From: Acidobacteriota bacterium
GTDB lineage: Bacteria; Acidobacteriota; Vicinamibacteria; Vicinamibacterales; Fen-181
Direction: 5' to 3'
DNA length: 49,543 nt
NCBI GenBank assembly: GCA_017883185.1
Contig: JADGOB010000012.1
Coordinates: 1-49,543, forward strand
Shown here: one piece after another, positions 7,290-14,541 of the stretch
Numbering within the stretch: the first letter of the stretch is position 1
Layout: each line of letters begins with the position of its first letter
The notes under the pieces: model-generated
Seen by the model: the letters and a program-made list of their open reading frames with translations, nothing else
Told to the model about the DNA's origin: nothing
The model's database searches: none
Program-made: the position numbers and the translations under genes

Positions 7290-8924
7290 CTACTGCGTGA
7301 CGAGAACCACCTTGATGTCGGTCCGTCGGTTCAACTGGCGGCCCGTCTCGGTCGTGTTGGTCGAGACCGGGTTCGCCGAGCCGTGCCCGATCGTCTGGAA
7401 CCTGACCGCCTGGATGTTCGGGAAGTTCTTGAGCACGTAGTTCTTCACCGCCAGCGCGCGACGCTCGGACAACGTCATGTTCGCGGTCGGCGACCCGGTC
7501 GAGTCGGTGTTTCCCTCGACGCGGAGGTACGTGTTCCCGAACGAGGTCATCGTCTCGCCCAGCGCGTCGAGGACGAAGAACGAGCCGGCCATGATCTCGT
7601 CGGACCCGGGCGTGAAGTGGATCTGGATCTGCTTGTTGATGATCGCCCGGTCCTCGGCGCTCGCGGGATGCGCGGCCAGCTTCGGCTCCTCGACCTTCTG
7701 CCCGGGGTACATGGCGGCGAGCGACGAGATGAACCGGGTGTCCGCCCAGTCCTTGCCGGACACCGGCCGCGTGACGAGGCCCTTCTTGCGCCAGATCACG
7801 AAGGCCGTGTCGAACAGCGTCTCGTAGTGCGACTTCCCGCCGGTGAGGCCGTAGAACTGCGCGTTGTCGGCGAACGTCGTCAGCTTGAGGCCGGAGAGCA
7901 TCCCGGACACGGTGTCGGCGTCGAGCTTGAGCGCACGGCCGATCAGCGCGTACGACGACGCCGGATCGCGCTTGATCATCTCGATCCCCTCGAACCAGCC
8001 CTGCACGAAGTCGCGCGCGGTGCCCGGCGCCTGGTCAACCAACTGCTGACGGGCCACCAGCGTGTCGGCGATGATGTTGGTCGCCGCGGTCGTGGATACG
8101 AGCACATGCGCCTCGTCGCCGCGCGCGGTCACAGCCGCCGAGAGGTCGGGTTCCCAGGTCACCGCGGCATCCACCTGCCGGGCCTTGAACATGGCCGCCG
8201 CGGCCGGCGCGTCCTGCGTGAAGATGATGCCCTTCTCGAGCGCGTTGCGGTCGTCGGGCGGCAGGCCCGACTGCGCGAGCAGGTATAGCAGCAGGAAGTG
8301 CGACGGGGTGAACTGCGTGCAGGCGACCTTCCGGCCCTTCAGGTCCTCGATCGACTTGATGGACGAGAGCGACACGATGCCGTCGCCGCCTCGCGACCAG
8401 TCCTGCATGAGGATCGACTTCGCCCTCGCCCCGTTCTCCTCGAGGATCGACGCCTCGCGCGCCCAGTTGTCCACCGTGTCCCACATGATGTCGATGTCGC
8501 CCTTGCGGAACGCCGCCAGCTTGGCGCTCGGGTCCTCGAGCAGCACGAACTTCACGTCGAGGCCATATTTCTTGCGGTAGTTCGACGCAACGCCCGGATC
8601 CATTCCGCCGTTGAATACGACGCCCGGCGCATGGCCCGCCCACGTGTTGATGCCGACAACGAGCGTGCGCGACAGCTTTCCGCCCGACGCCAGGCTCGTC
8701 GCGGTCACGCCCGTGGAGCCGAAGCCCCGCTCCGGGTCGGATGGCGCGTTCCTGAGCGCGTCGAAGTCGTTGACGCCGGGCGTGTCAGCCGCCTGCGTGG
8801 AGGCCGGCTTGTCGCCGACCGCCCACGTGCTGAGGTCCGTACCCTTGTAATACCAGAAGGCATACCCGAGCACGGCCACGACCACCACGGTGATGAACAG
8901 CTTGGCGAATGGAGTGAGTTTCAT
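7290..8924 (-). CDS. Membrane-anchored solute-binding protein fused to OmpA domain
   Basis: 544 residues in three parts. Residues 1-26 form an uncleaved-looking signal anchor (LFITVVVVAVLGYAFWYY). Residues about 85-400 are an NMT1/SsuA-like solute-binding domain: LVVGINTWAGHAPGVVFNGG at the start, FRKGDIDIMWDTVD, LKGRKVACTQFTPSHFLLLYLL and VDAAVTWEPDLSAAV. Residues about 425-540 are an OmpA-like peptidoglycan-binding domain: IHFTPGSDEIM, VEGNTDSTGSPTANMTLSERRA and the diaminopimelate-binding GRQLNRRTDI. It precedes the permease and ATPase genes. Binding proteins are normally free or lipid-anchored; one fixed to both inner membrane and cell wall is more like a sensor or tether. Similar fusions exist in databases under generic phosphate-ABC/OmpA names, to my knowledge without a defined function. 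Confidence 0.88.
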   Translation of the reverse strand: MKLTPFAKLFITVVVVAVLGYAFWYYKGTDLSTWAVGDKPASTQAADTPGVNDFDALRNAPSDPERGFGSTGVTATSLASGGKLSRTLVVGINTWAGHAPGVVFNGGMDPGVASNYRKKYGLDVKFVLLEDPSAKLAAFRKGDIDIMWDTVDNWAREASILEENGARAKSILMQDWSRGGDGIVSLSSIKSIEDLKGRKVACTQFTPSHFLLLYLLAQSGLPPDDRNALEKGIIFTQDAPAAAAMFKARQVDAAVTWEPDLSAAVTARGDEAHVLVSTTAATNIIADTLVARQQLVDQAPGTARDFVQGWFEGIEMIKRDPASSYALIGRALKLDADTVSGMLSGLKLTTFADNAQFYGLTGGKSHYETLFDTAFVIWRKKGLVTRPVSGKDWADTRFISSLAAMYPGQKVEEPKLAAHPASAEDRAIINKQIQIHFTPGSDEIMAGSFFVLDALGETMTSFGNTYLRVEGNTDSTGSPTANMTLSERRALAVKNYVLKNFPNIQAVRFQTIGHGSANPVSTNTTETGRQLNRRTDIKVVLVTQ

Positions 8925-8935
8925 AGGATCCTGCT

Positions 8936-9649
8936 TCAGAGCGTCTTCGTCCCCTGCGCGGCCTGCGCGGCGGCCCGCTTCGCCTTCAGTTCGGCCAGCT
9001 GCTGCTTGGCCTGGACCTCGCCCACCTGCGAGCGCACGGCCTGCAGCTTCGCGTCGAGCGACGCCTCGGAGAGTTCCTTGCCAAGGTTGGCCTCGGCGAT
9101 CGTGTTCTTGATGTGCTCGCGGACGTTCTCGAGCGCCTTCACCTCGGCATCCACGGACAGGCCGTCCAGCTGTCCCTGGATCTTGATGCGCGCCTGCGCC
9201 GACTGCATCTTCGCCAGCATCGAGACGCGCTCGGCCTGCAGCTTGCGAATCTCGGCCTGCACGCTCATCAGTGAGGTCTTCGCGGAGTCGGCGTCGCGCT
9301 GCGCGCCTTCCATCTCCGCGTTCAGATCTCCGATGTCTGCCGTCAGCTGGTTCTTCTTCTGCAGCAGGATCAGCGCGACATCGTCCTGGCTGGTGTCCAT
9401 GGCGACACCGAGTTCGGCCTCGGTCTGCGCCAGCTCCCTGGTCACTCTCTGGAAGCGCTCGCTCGTGTCCTCACGGCGCCGGATGATGGCGGCCGTGGCG
9501 GACTTGAGCTTGGAGTACTTTTCCACCATCGAGTTGATGGCGTTCTCGTAGGCGATCTCCGGATGCTCCTTCTCCACGTCGGAGATCCAGATCGAGAGAA
9601 ACCCCTTCCACAGGTTTCCGAGGCGCTTGAAGAATCCGACTTCTGCCAC
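8936..9649 (-). CDS. PspA/IM30 family protein
   Basis: 237 residues, almost entirely helical and rich in Ala/Glu/Gln/Lys, with the long coiled-coil hairpin of PspA/Vipp1 (about 35-160). The N-terminus (MAEVGFFKRLGNLWKGFLSIW) can form the amphipathic helix that binds stressed membranes. PspA/Vipp1 proteins belong to the ESCRT-III superfamily and polymerise on membranes. The GTG start at 9649 has an AGGGGG ribosome site 7 bases upstream; an upstream in-frame codon would add 12 unlikely residues. The stop lies 11 bases before the binding-protein start, so they are co-transcribed. It differs from E. coli PspA in having FLSIWISDVEKEHPEIAYEN after the first helix. No PspB, PspC or PspF homologue is in the window. 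Confidence 0.85.
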   Translation of the reverse strand: MAEVGFFKRLGNLWKGFLSIWISDVEKEHPEIAYENAINSMVEKYSKLKSATAAIIRRREDTSERFQRVTRELAQTEAELGVAMDTSQDDVALILLQKKNQLTADIGDLNAEMEGAQRDADSAKTSLMSVQAEIRKLQAERVSMLAKMQSAQARIKIQGQLDGLSVDAEVKALENVREHIKNTIAEANLGKELSEASLDAKLQAVRSQVGEVQAKQQLAELKAKRAAAQAAQGTKTL

Positions 9650-9728
9650 GTCAGCCCCCTTCGAGAATCCCGAACCGATCACCACGTACTACGGAACTTG
9701 TTGCGGCGGGTTCCAGCTAGGCGCGGCG

Positions 9729-10400
9729 TTACGCGCTGGGGCCGGCCGCCGACGGGTCGTGGAGCCGCGGCGAGGCCTGCACCACGCGCGCGACCGCCTC
9801 CTGGCCGAAGAACTCGAGCACGTGCTGGATATCCAGCTTCCTTGCGTTGCAGGCGGCCACCACGCCCTGCTGCTGCTGGATCTGCTGCTCCATGCGGGCC
9901 TTCAGCTTGCGGACCTCGTCCTGGAACTGCGCGATGCGCTTCGTGGACTCCTCGAGCACGAGTTGCGTGTCGCCCGCGTTCTTCCGGATGTACCCCTCGA
10001 GCGCCTGGACCTCGGCCACGCCGGCCTCGATGATGTTGTCGATCGGTACGCCGAACGCCTTGAGGGACGCCTCGACGATTTGCTTCTTCACGGCCACGGG
10101 CGTTTCGGCCGGGAGGCTGCCGAGCAACTGCCGGGCCTTTCCCACGCGCTCGCGTTCGGAGACGTCGATTCCAGCCGCGTCGAACACCTCGTCGAACGCG
10201 ACCTGGCCGTCGGTCGGCGGCGGCGGTTCCTGCTGGAAGAATGTGGTGGCTGGCTGCGCCGACGCGGCCGCGGCAATCAACGCCGCGTCATCATCCGGCG
10301 TGGCCGTGGCGGGGGCGACACCGTCGGTCGCCGCCTGCCCGTCCTCCTGGACGATGAACCAACCGACCACGGTCGAACCCCAGGATTTCTTCTCGGTCAT
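9729..10400 (-). CDS. Coiled-coil protein of unknown family, first gene of PspA cluster
   Basis: 223 residues. The N-terminus MTEKKSWGSTVVGWFIVQED contains a short hydrophobic/amphipathic segment, like the membrane-binding start of PspA. A low-complexity Ala/Pro/Asp-rich region follows (20-65), then a predicted helical domain (DVSERERVGKARQLLGSLP, about 85-130). A coiled coil with a Gln run (KARMEQQIQQQQG) follows at about 150-195. No catalytic motif. The ATG at 10400 has GAGG 7 bases upstream; an open stretch 5-prime to it would start within the probable promoter. It lies 79 bases before the PspA gene on the same strand. Possibly a second ESCRT-III-like or regulator subunit, but I do not recognise it. 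Confidence 0.7.
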   Translation of the reverse strand: MTEKKSWGSTVVGWFIVQEDGQAATDGVAPATATPDDDAALIAAAASAQPATTFFQQEPPPPTDGQVAFDEVFDAAGIDVSERERVGKARQLLGSLPAETPVAVKKQIVEASLKAFGVPIDNIIEAGVAEVQALEGYIRKNAGDTQLVLEESTKRIAQFQDEVRKLKARMEQQIQQQQGVVAACNARKLDIQHVLEFFGQEAVARVVQASPRLHDPSAAGPSA

Positions 10401-10446
10401 GGCAGACCTCGCAACGGGAGCAGCAAAGGGAGCCAACGTCGCGGAA

Positions 10447-10452
10447 ATAATA
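10447..10452 (-). promoter_or_regulatory. Putative -10 element for the PspA/ABC/AAA operon
   Basis: On the minus strand the sequence reads TGCTATTAT: a TATTAT hexamer with an extended TG-N motif, about 46 bases upstream of the first gene's ATG at 10400. No good -35 hexamer was found at 17-18 bases. It is an AT-rich island in GC-rich DNA, which supports but does not prove promoter function. Confidence 0.4.
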
Positions 10453-10491
10453 GCACGCAGCCGACAGGCGCGATCCGGAACGCCGTCAGGC

Positions 10492-11490
10492 TCAGAACAC
10501 CTCGCGCTCGTCGAGCGTCATCTCGACCTTGAACCACCACCTGGGCTGATAGGTGAGGAAGACGGGGATCTCGGCCAGCGGCCCGTCCAGCCCGCACACG
10601 ATCGCGAAACTCTCGGTCCACGACTCGCCCCGCGCACGCACCTCGAAGTCGGACTTCAGGAGTTTCGCGTAGGTGGTTCCGCCGTACCTGGCGTTCCTCT
10701 GAATCTCCGACGAGATGCGGGCGACGTCGTACTGCTTGGCGTAGTAGGCATAGGCGAGGCTCTTCTTCCCCGGGGCCTTTCCCGCCCGGTGCACGCTTTC
10801 CACCGCGTCGTGCAGCAGCTCGACGATCCCTGTCAGCAGACCGGACCGTCCGCCGGGCGGCACCGGCGTCTTCCGGATCTTCGGCGGGGACGTTTCCTTC
10901 AGCAGGACCTCGAGCAACGCGTCGAGCTCGCGGTACGAGTAGTCGCGGCCGGCCTTCGAGATCGTGACCCTTGCCACAGACTCCGACCGGTCGATCGTCG
11001 CCTGGATCATCTTGAAGACGACCCCTTCATTCGCCTCGCTGGCGACGTGCGACGTCGCCTCGTTCAGAGTTTTCTCGTCGCTCTTCTTCATCACCCCGAG
11101 GACGGTCGCTCCCCCGCTCCGGGATTCCTCGAGGATGAACCCCCATCGGTTGACCCGCCGGGGTGCCCGGTCCGGATCCGACCCGATCAGCACGTCGTAT
11201 CCGCGCTCGTCGTTCTCGCCCCGCCGCCATCGCAGCCGCGCGCCCCCGACGTTGTCCTTGCCGATCCAGAACAGCAGCAACGGCCGGATTTTCGCCGCGA
11301 TCCGGTATCGGTGTTCGGCGACGATGGGGAGCGTGCCGTTGGTGAGCGCGGCCACTTGCGGCGCGGCATTGGGAACGACCGGAGCCGTGGGGCGAACCAT
11401 GCCCTGCTGCCCGCTGAGGACTGCCATCAGGCAGCCCGCGGCCAGAACGCCAGAGACGGCGACGGGCACTCGCGGTCGGATGGGACCCAT
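10492..11490 (-). CDS. Exported protein of unknown family
   Basis: 332 residues. The N-terminus (VPVAVSGVLAAGCLMAVLSG, about 9-28) is a hydrophobic signal; AAGC could serve as a lipobox, but hydrophobic residues continue after the Cys, so simple secretion or anchoring is equally possible. The mature part is soluble-looking and mixed alpha/beta. Segments such as RIAAKIRPLLLFWIGKDNVG, GYDVLIGSDPDRAPRRVNRW, ATSHVASEANEGVVFKMI and VYLTYQ-like FLTYQPRWWFKVEM near the end are conserved-looking, but I recognise no domain. It appears to be its own transcription unit, with a TATAAT box directly upstream, and ends 91 bases before the PspA cluster. Whether it belongs to that system is unclear. Confidence 0.7.
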   Translation of the reverse strand: MGPIRPRVPVAVSGVLAAGCLMAVLSGQQGMVRPTAPVVPNAAPQVAALTNGTLPIVAEHRYRIAAKIRPLLLFWIGKDNVGGARLRWRRGENDERGYDVLIGSDPDRAPRRVNRWGFILEESRSGGATVLGVMKKSDEKTLNEATSHVASEANEGVVFKMIQATIDRSESVARVTISKAGRDYSYRELDALLEVLLKETSPPKIRKTPVPPGGRSGLLTGIVELLHDAVESVHRAGKAPGKKSLAYAYYAKQYDVARISSEIQRNARYGGTTYAKLLKSDFEVRARGESWTESFAIVCGLDGPLAEIPVFLTYQPRWWFKVEMTLDEREVF

Positions 11491-11498
11491 CGACGCCG

Positions 11499-11504
11499 AT
11501 TATA
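11499..11504 (-). promoter_or_regulatory. Consensus -10 box (TATAAT), probably leaderless mRNA
   Basis: On the minus strand TATAAT ends 8 bases before the ATG at 11490 and no ribosome site lies between. Transcription would start at or next to the ATG, giving a leaderless mRNA. No clear -35 is seen. Confidence 0.45.
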
Positions 11505-11606
11505 CCCGACGGGACTTGCGCGCCAGCATCGTGGTGGGCTAGCATCCTTCTGTCCCAGCGCCCCCACCTGAGGCCTTTCATCCTGAGATCCGCTCGATTC
11601 CGCTTC

Positions 11607-11960
11607 GTGGCCCGGATGTTTGCCATCCTGCTCCTCTCAGGGACGACAGCCCATCTGTGCGGCCACGCCCTGTGCGTGCACAACCGCGAACCGGTGGCGC
11701 CAGGCGTGCCCGCCGGCGCGGGCGCACAGCACTCGGCCTGCAAGACGCCTGGCGAGGCCCCGCCAGGCGACGCCGACCACGACGGTCCGGACGACTGTTT
11801 CTCCTGTTCGCACTACGTGGACGTGCAGGTTCGCTTCCAGATCACCCTCGTCTACACCTCCGTGTCCGCGGTGTTCGCCGACAACCGCAGCCATCTTTGC
11901 CTCGCGCCATCCGAGCTGTACCACCCTCCGCTCGACCGGCCTCCCCAACTCACCGCGTAA
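11607..11960 (+). CDS. Small Cys/His-rich exported protein of metal operon
   Basis: 117 residues with a hydrophobic N-terminus (MFAILLLSGTTAHLCGHALC). It is rich in possible metal ligands: HLCGHALCVH, HSACK, HDGPDDCFSCSHYVDVQ and SHLCLAPSELYHPP. The end (YHPPLDRPPQ) resembles the RPP-type tail of short periplasmic proteins encoded just before CzcCBA or CusCBA pumps (DUF2946-like). Start GTG 11607 or ATG 11616 are both possible. It lies 54 bases before the outer-membrane factor gene and is probably the first gene of the efflux operon. A periplasmic metal-binding role is inferred from composition and position only. Confidence 0.6.
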   Translation: MARMFAILLLSGTTAHLCGHALCVHNREPVAPGVPAGAGAQHSACKTPGEAPPGDADHDGPDDCFSCSHYVDVQVRFQITLVYTSVSAVFADNRSHLCLAPSELYHPPLDRPPQLTA

Positions 11961-12014
11961 GTCGCGCTCTTCCGTTCCAAGACAACTGCTCGCCCCCAGG
12001 ACTGTCGGACTCTT

Positions 12015-13298
12015 ATGAGAAGTGTGTGCATAGCCGTCCTTGGCGTGGTGTTGGGTGGAACCCTGTACGCACAGGGACCCGATCTCCCCGCCAAGCTCTC
12101 GCTCGAAGACGCGCTTCGGACCGCGGAGGCGCGCAACCCGCTGCTCGTCGTCGCACAACAAGGTGTCGTCGCGTCGGAGGCCGACGTCATGGGCGCGAGG
12201 AAGCGTCCGAACCCGGCCTTCACGCTGAGTTCGGAGGGGATCCCCCTCTCTCAGCAAAACCGTCTCCCGTTCTTCGACAACCAGGAACTGGCCTTCGGCG
12301 TCCAACAGGAACTCGAACCGGGCGGACGCCGGCGGCTTCGGACCGAGCAGGCTCAGCATGGCGTCGAGGCGTCGCGGGCCTCGGTCCGGGACGCCCTCCG
12401 CCAGCTGCGCTTCGAGGTCCGTCGTGCCTACATGCAGGTGGTCCTCGCCAAGGCGGACGACGAGGTGGCGCGCACCACGCTCGAGGAGATCGACAAGGTG
12501 CTGGCGCTGAACCGCGCCCGATATGAGCAGGGCGAACTATCCGGCGTGGAACTGCGCCGCCTGCAGGTAGAGCGCTTCCGGTTTGCCGATGATGCGTTTG
12601 CCGCGGAACTCGCGCTGAGGAATGCGCGCAGCACGCTCCTCGCGCTGTTGAACGTCAGGCCGCTCGACCAGCCGTTCGACACGGTCGATGGCTTCCCATC
12701 GGCGCCGGCCGCGATTGCGCTGCCGGAGGGCGCGCAGGCGGTCCTTGCGCGAGCCCTCGCAAACCGGCCAGACGTCGAGACCGCGCGTCGGGAACAGGAC
12801 CGGGCCCGTACGGGGCTCGAGTTCCAGCGTGCCCTGCGCACGCCGTCCTTGGCCGTCGGCGCCGGGCTGAAGCGCGACTTCGGCACGACCGGCCTGGTGT
12901 TCAACCTCGCGATCCCGGTGCCGCTGTTCAATCACAACGAAGGCGGCCTGGCGCGGGCCGGCGCCGAGGAGCGCCAGGCTGCCGCCCGAGTCGTGGCTGC
13001 GGAAACGAGGGTCTCCCTGGACGTCCAGCAGGCCTTGAACGCGGTGGATGTCAGCCGGCGGCGGCTGAGCTACGTCGAGGGTGAGTACCTGAAGAACGCG
13101 CTCGAGGCGCGCGACATCGTGTTGGCCTCGTACAGAAGCGGCGCGGCCACGTTGATCGACTACCTGGACGCCCAGCGGTCGCTTCGCGAGGCACTGCGGA
13201 TCCAGAACCGTGCACGCTTCGATTACCAGATGAGCTTGTTTCAGTACGAGGCGGCCTCAGGGACTGCCGGGCCGGCCCAGGGAAAGGAACTGCGATGA
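12015..13298 (+). CDS. Outer-membrane efflux protein, CzcC/TolC-like
   Basis: 427 residues with signal peptide MRSVCIAVLGVVLGGTLYAQ and two OEP repeats: LSLEDALRTAEARNPLLVVAQ at the start and LPEGAQAVLARALANRPDVETAR in the second half. The end of the second repeat has the characteristic SYRSGAATLIDYLDAQRSLREA. Forms the outer-membrane channel of the tripartite metal efflux pump with the next two genes. Its stop overlaps the start of the adaptor gene by 4 bases (ATGA), so translation is coupled. Length and repeat structure are normal. Regulation: no metal-sensor gene (ArsR/MerR/two-component) is visible nearby. Confidence 0.9.
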   Translation: MRSVCIAVLGVVLGGTLYAQGPDLPAKLSLEDALRTAEARNPLLVVAQQGVVASEADVMGARKRPNPAFTLSSEGIPLSQQNRLPFFDNQELAFGVQQELEPGGRRRLRTEQAQHGVEASRASVRDALRQLRFEVRRAYMQVVLAKADDEVARTTLEEIDKVLALNRARYEQGELSGVELRRLQVERFRFADDAFAAELALRNARSTLLALLNVRPLDQPFDTVDGFPSAPAAIALPEGAQAVLARALANRPDVETARREQDRARTGLEFQRALRTPSLAVGAGLKRDFGTTGLVFNLAIPVPLFNHNEGGLARAGAEERQAAARVVAAETRVSLDVQQALNAVDVSRRRLSYVEGEYLKNALEARDIVLASYRSGAATLIDYLDAQRSLREALRIQNRARFDYQMSLFQYEAASGTAGPAQGKELR

Positions 13299-14515
13299 AG
13301 AGCCAATGGATCCGTCTGGCGCTGTTCGGCCTGGTCGCCTGCGGCGCGTGCAAGGCCACCAGCGCCGACGGCCCGAAGCCTGAAGCGCAGGAGTCGAAGT
13401 CGTTCGGCAAGACCGAAGAGCGGAACACCGTTCGCGCCTCCGGCGAGGTGCAGAAGAAATGGGGCATCGATGTGGCCGCGGCCACTCGGGCGACGGTGAC
13501 GGGAGGGATCACCATCCCCGGCGTCATTGCGCTCGATCCCCGGCACACGGCCCAGATCACCTCGCTCCTCGACGGCAAGGTCATATTCGTCGGCGCCCAG
13601 GTGGGCGACGACGTTCGCCAGAATCAAGTGCTCGTGACCGTGCATGCGCCTGCGTTGGCGCAGGCCAAGACCGTCTACATCCAGACCGGCGCCAAGCTGG
13701 AGCTCGCGCGCCGCGAGTTCGAGCGGGCGGCGATCCTCCTGAAGCAGGAAGCGATCGACCAGAAGGAGCACCTCCGGAGACGAACCGAGTTCGAGAACGC
13801 CTCGAGCGAGTTCGCCGTCGCCGAATCGAATCTGCACTCCTACGGCCTCGACCAGGCCGCCGTAGAAGAACTGCTCCGCCAGGCCCGCCGGCCGAACAAC
13901 GGCACGGCGGCGATGGACGATCTCACAGAGCCCTACCTCAAACTGACAGCACCGATCTCCGGCCACGTCGTCGAGCGCGACGTGATCAACGGGCAGCACG
14001 TTGAGCCGCAGAAGATGCTGCTCACTGTGTCCGATCTCTCCAACCTCTGGGCGCTTCTCGACGCCCGGGAGGCTGACCTGCCGCATGTGGCCCGCGGCCG
14101 AGACGTGCGTATCACGACCGGCATCTACCCGGAGCGTGTCTGGCTAGGGCGCGTGGATCACGTGGGCGACGTCGTGGACGAAAAGACGCGCACCGTCAAG
14201 GTGCGGGTCCTGGTCCGCAACGAGGGCCGGCTGCTCAAGCCCAACATGTACATCCAAGGCGAACTGCCCGACGCGGTCAGCTCACGCGACGTGCTCACGG
14301 TCCCGCAGGAAGCCGTTCAGACCATCGGCGGCGAGTCGGTGGTGTTCGTTCGCGAAGGCGCGGACAAGTTCGTGGCACGCCCGGTGGAGCTCGGGGACCG
14401 CGTGGGCACCCGCCGGGCGGTCCTTCGGGGTCTGAGCGGATCCGAGGTGGTGGTCGTCGCCGGGGCGTTCAACCTCAAGGCGGAACTCCTGAAATCGACG
14501 CTGGCCGGTGAGTAG
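13295..14515 (+). CDS. RND efflux periplasmic adaptor, CzcB/CusB-like lipoprotein
   Basis: 406 residues. Signal sequence with lipobox LVAC (cleavage before Cys18), so a lipid-anchored membrane-fusion protein. The order is typical: barrel-sandwich strand ITSLLDGKVIFVGAQVGDDV, helical hairpin (about 125-190), second lipoyl half LTAPISGHVVERDVINGQHV, beta-barrel LWALLDAREADLPHV and membrane-proximal domain (SVVFVREGADKFVARPVELG). It couples the CzcA-like pump to the CzcC-like channel. Neither a Met-rich CusB-type metal site nor a His-rich extension is obvious, so metal preference cannot be read from it. It is separated from the pump gene by 26 bases. Confidence 0.92.
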   Translation: MKSQWIRLALFGLVACGACKATSADGPKPEAQESKSFGKTEERNTVRASGEVQKKWGIDVAAATRATVTGGITIPGVIALDPRHTAQITSLLDGKVIFVGAQVGDDVRQNQVLVTVHAPALAQAKTVYIQTGAKLELARREFERAAILLKQEAIDQKEHLRRRTEFENASSEFAVAESNLHSYGLDQAAVEELLRQARRPNNGTAAMDDLTEPYLKLTAPISGHVVERDVINGQHVEPQKMLLTVSDLSNLWALLDAREADLPHVARGRDVRITTGIYPERVWLGRVDHVGDVVDEKTRTVKVRVLVRNEGRLLKPNMYIQGELPDAVSSRDVLTVPQEAVQTIGGESVVFVREGADKFVARPVELGDRVGTRRAVLRGLSGSEVVVVAGAFNLKAELLKSTLAGE

Positions 14516-14541
14516 CCGCCACCTGGTGAGAGGCACCTGCA

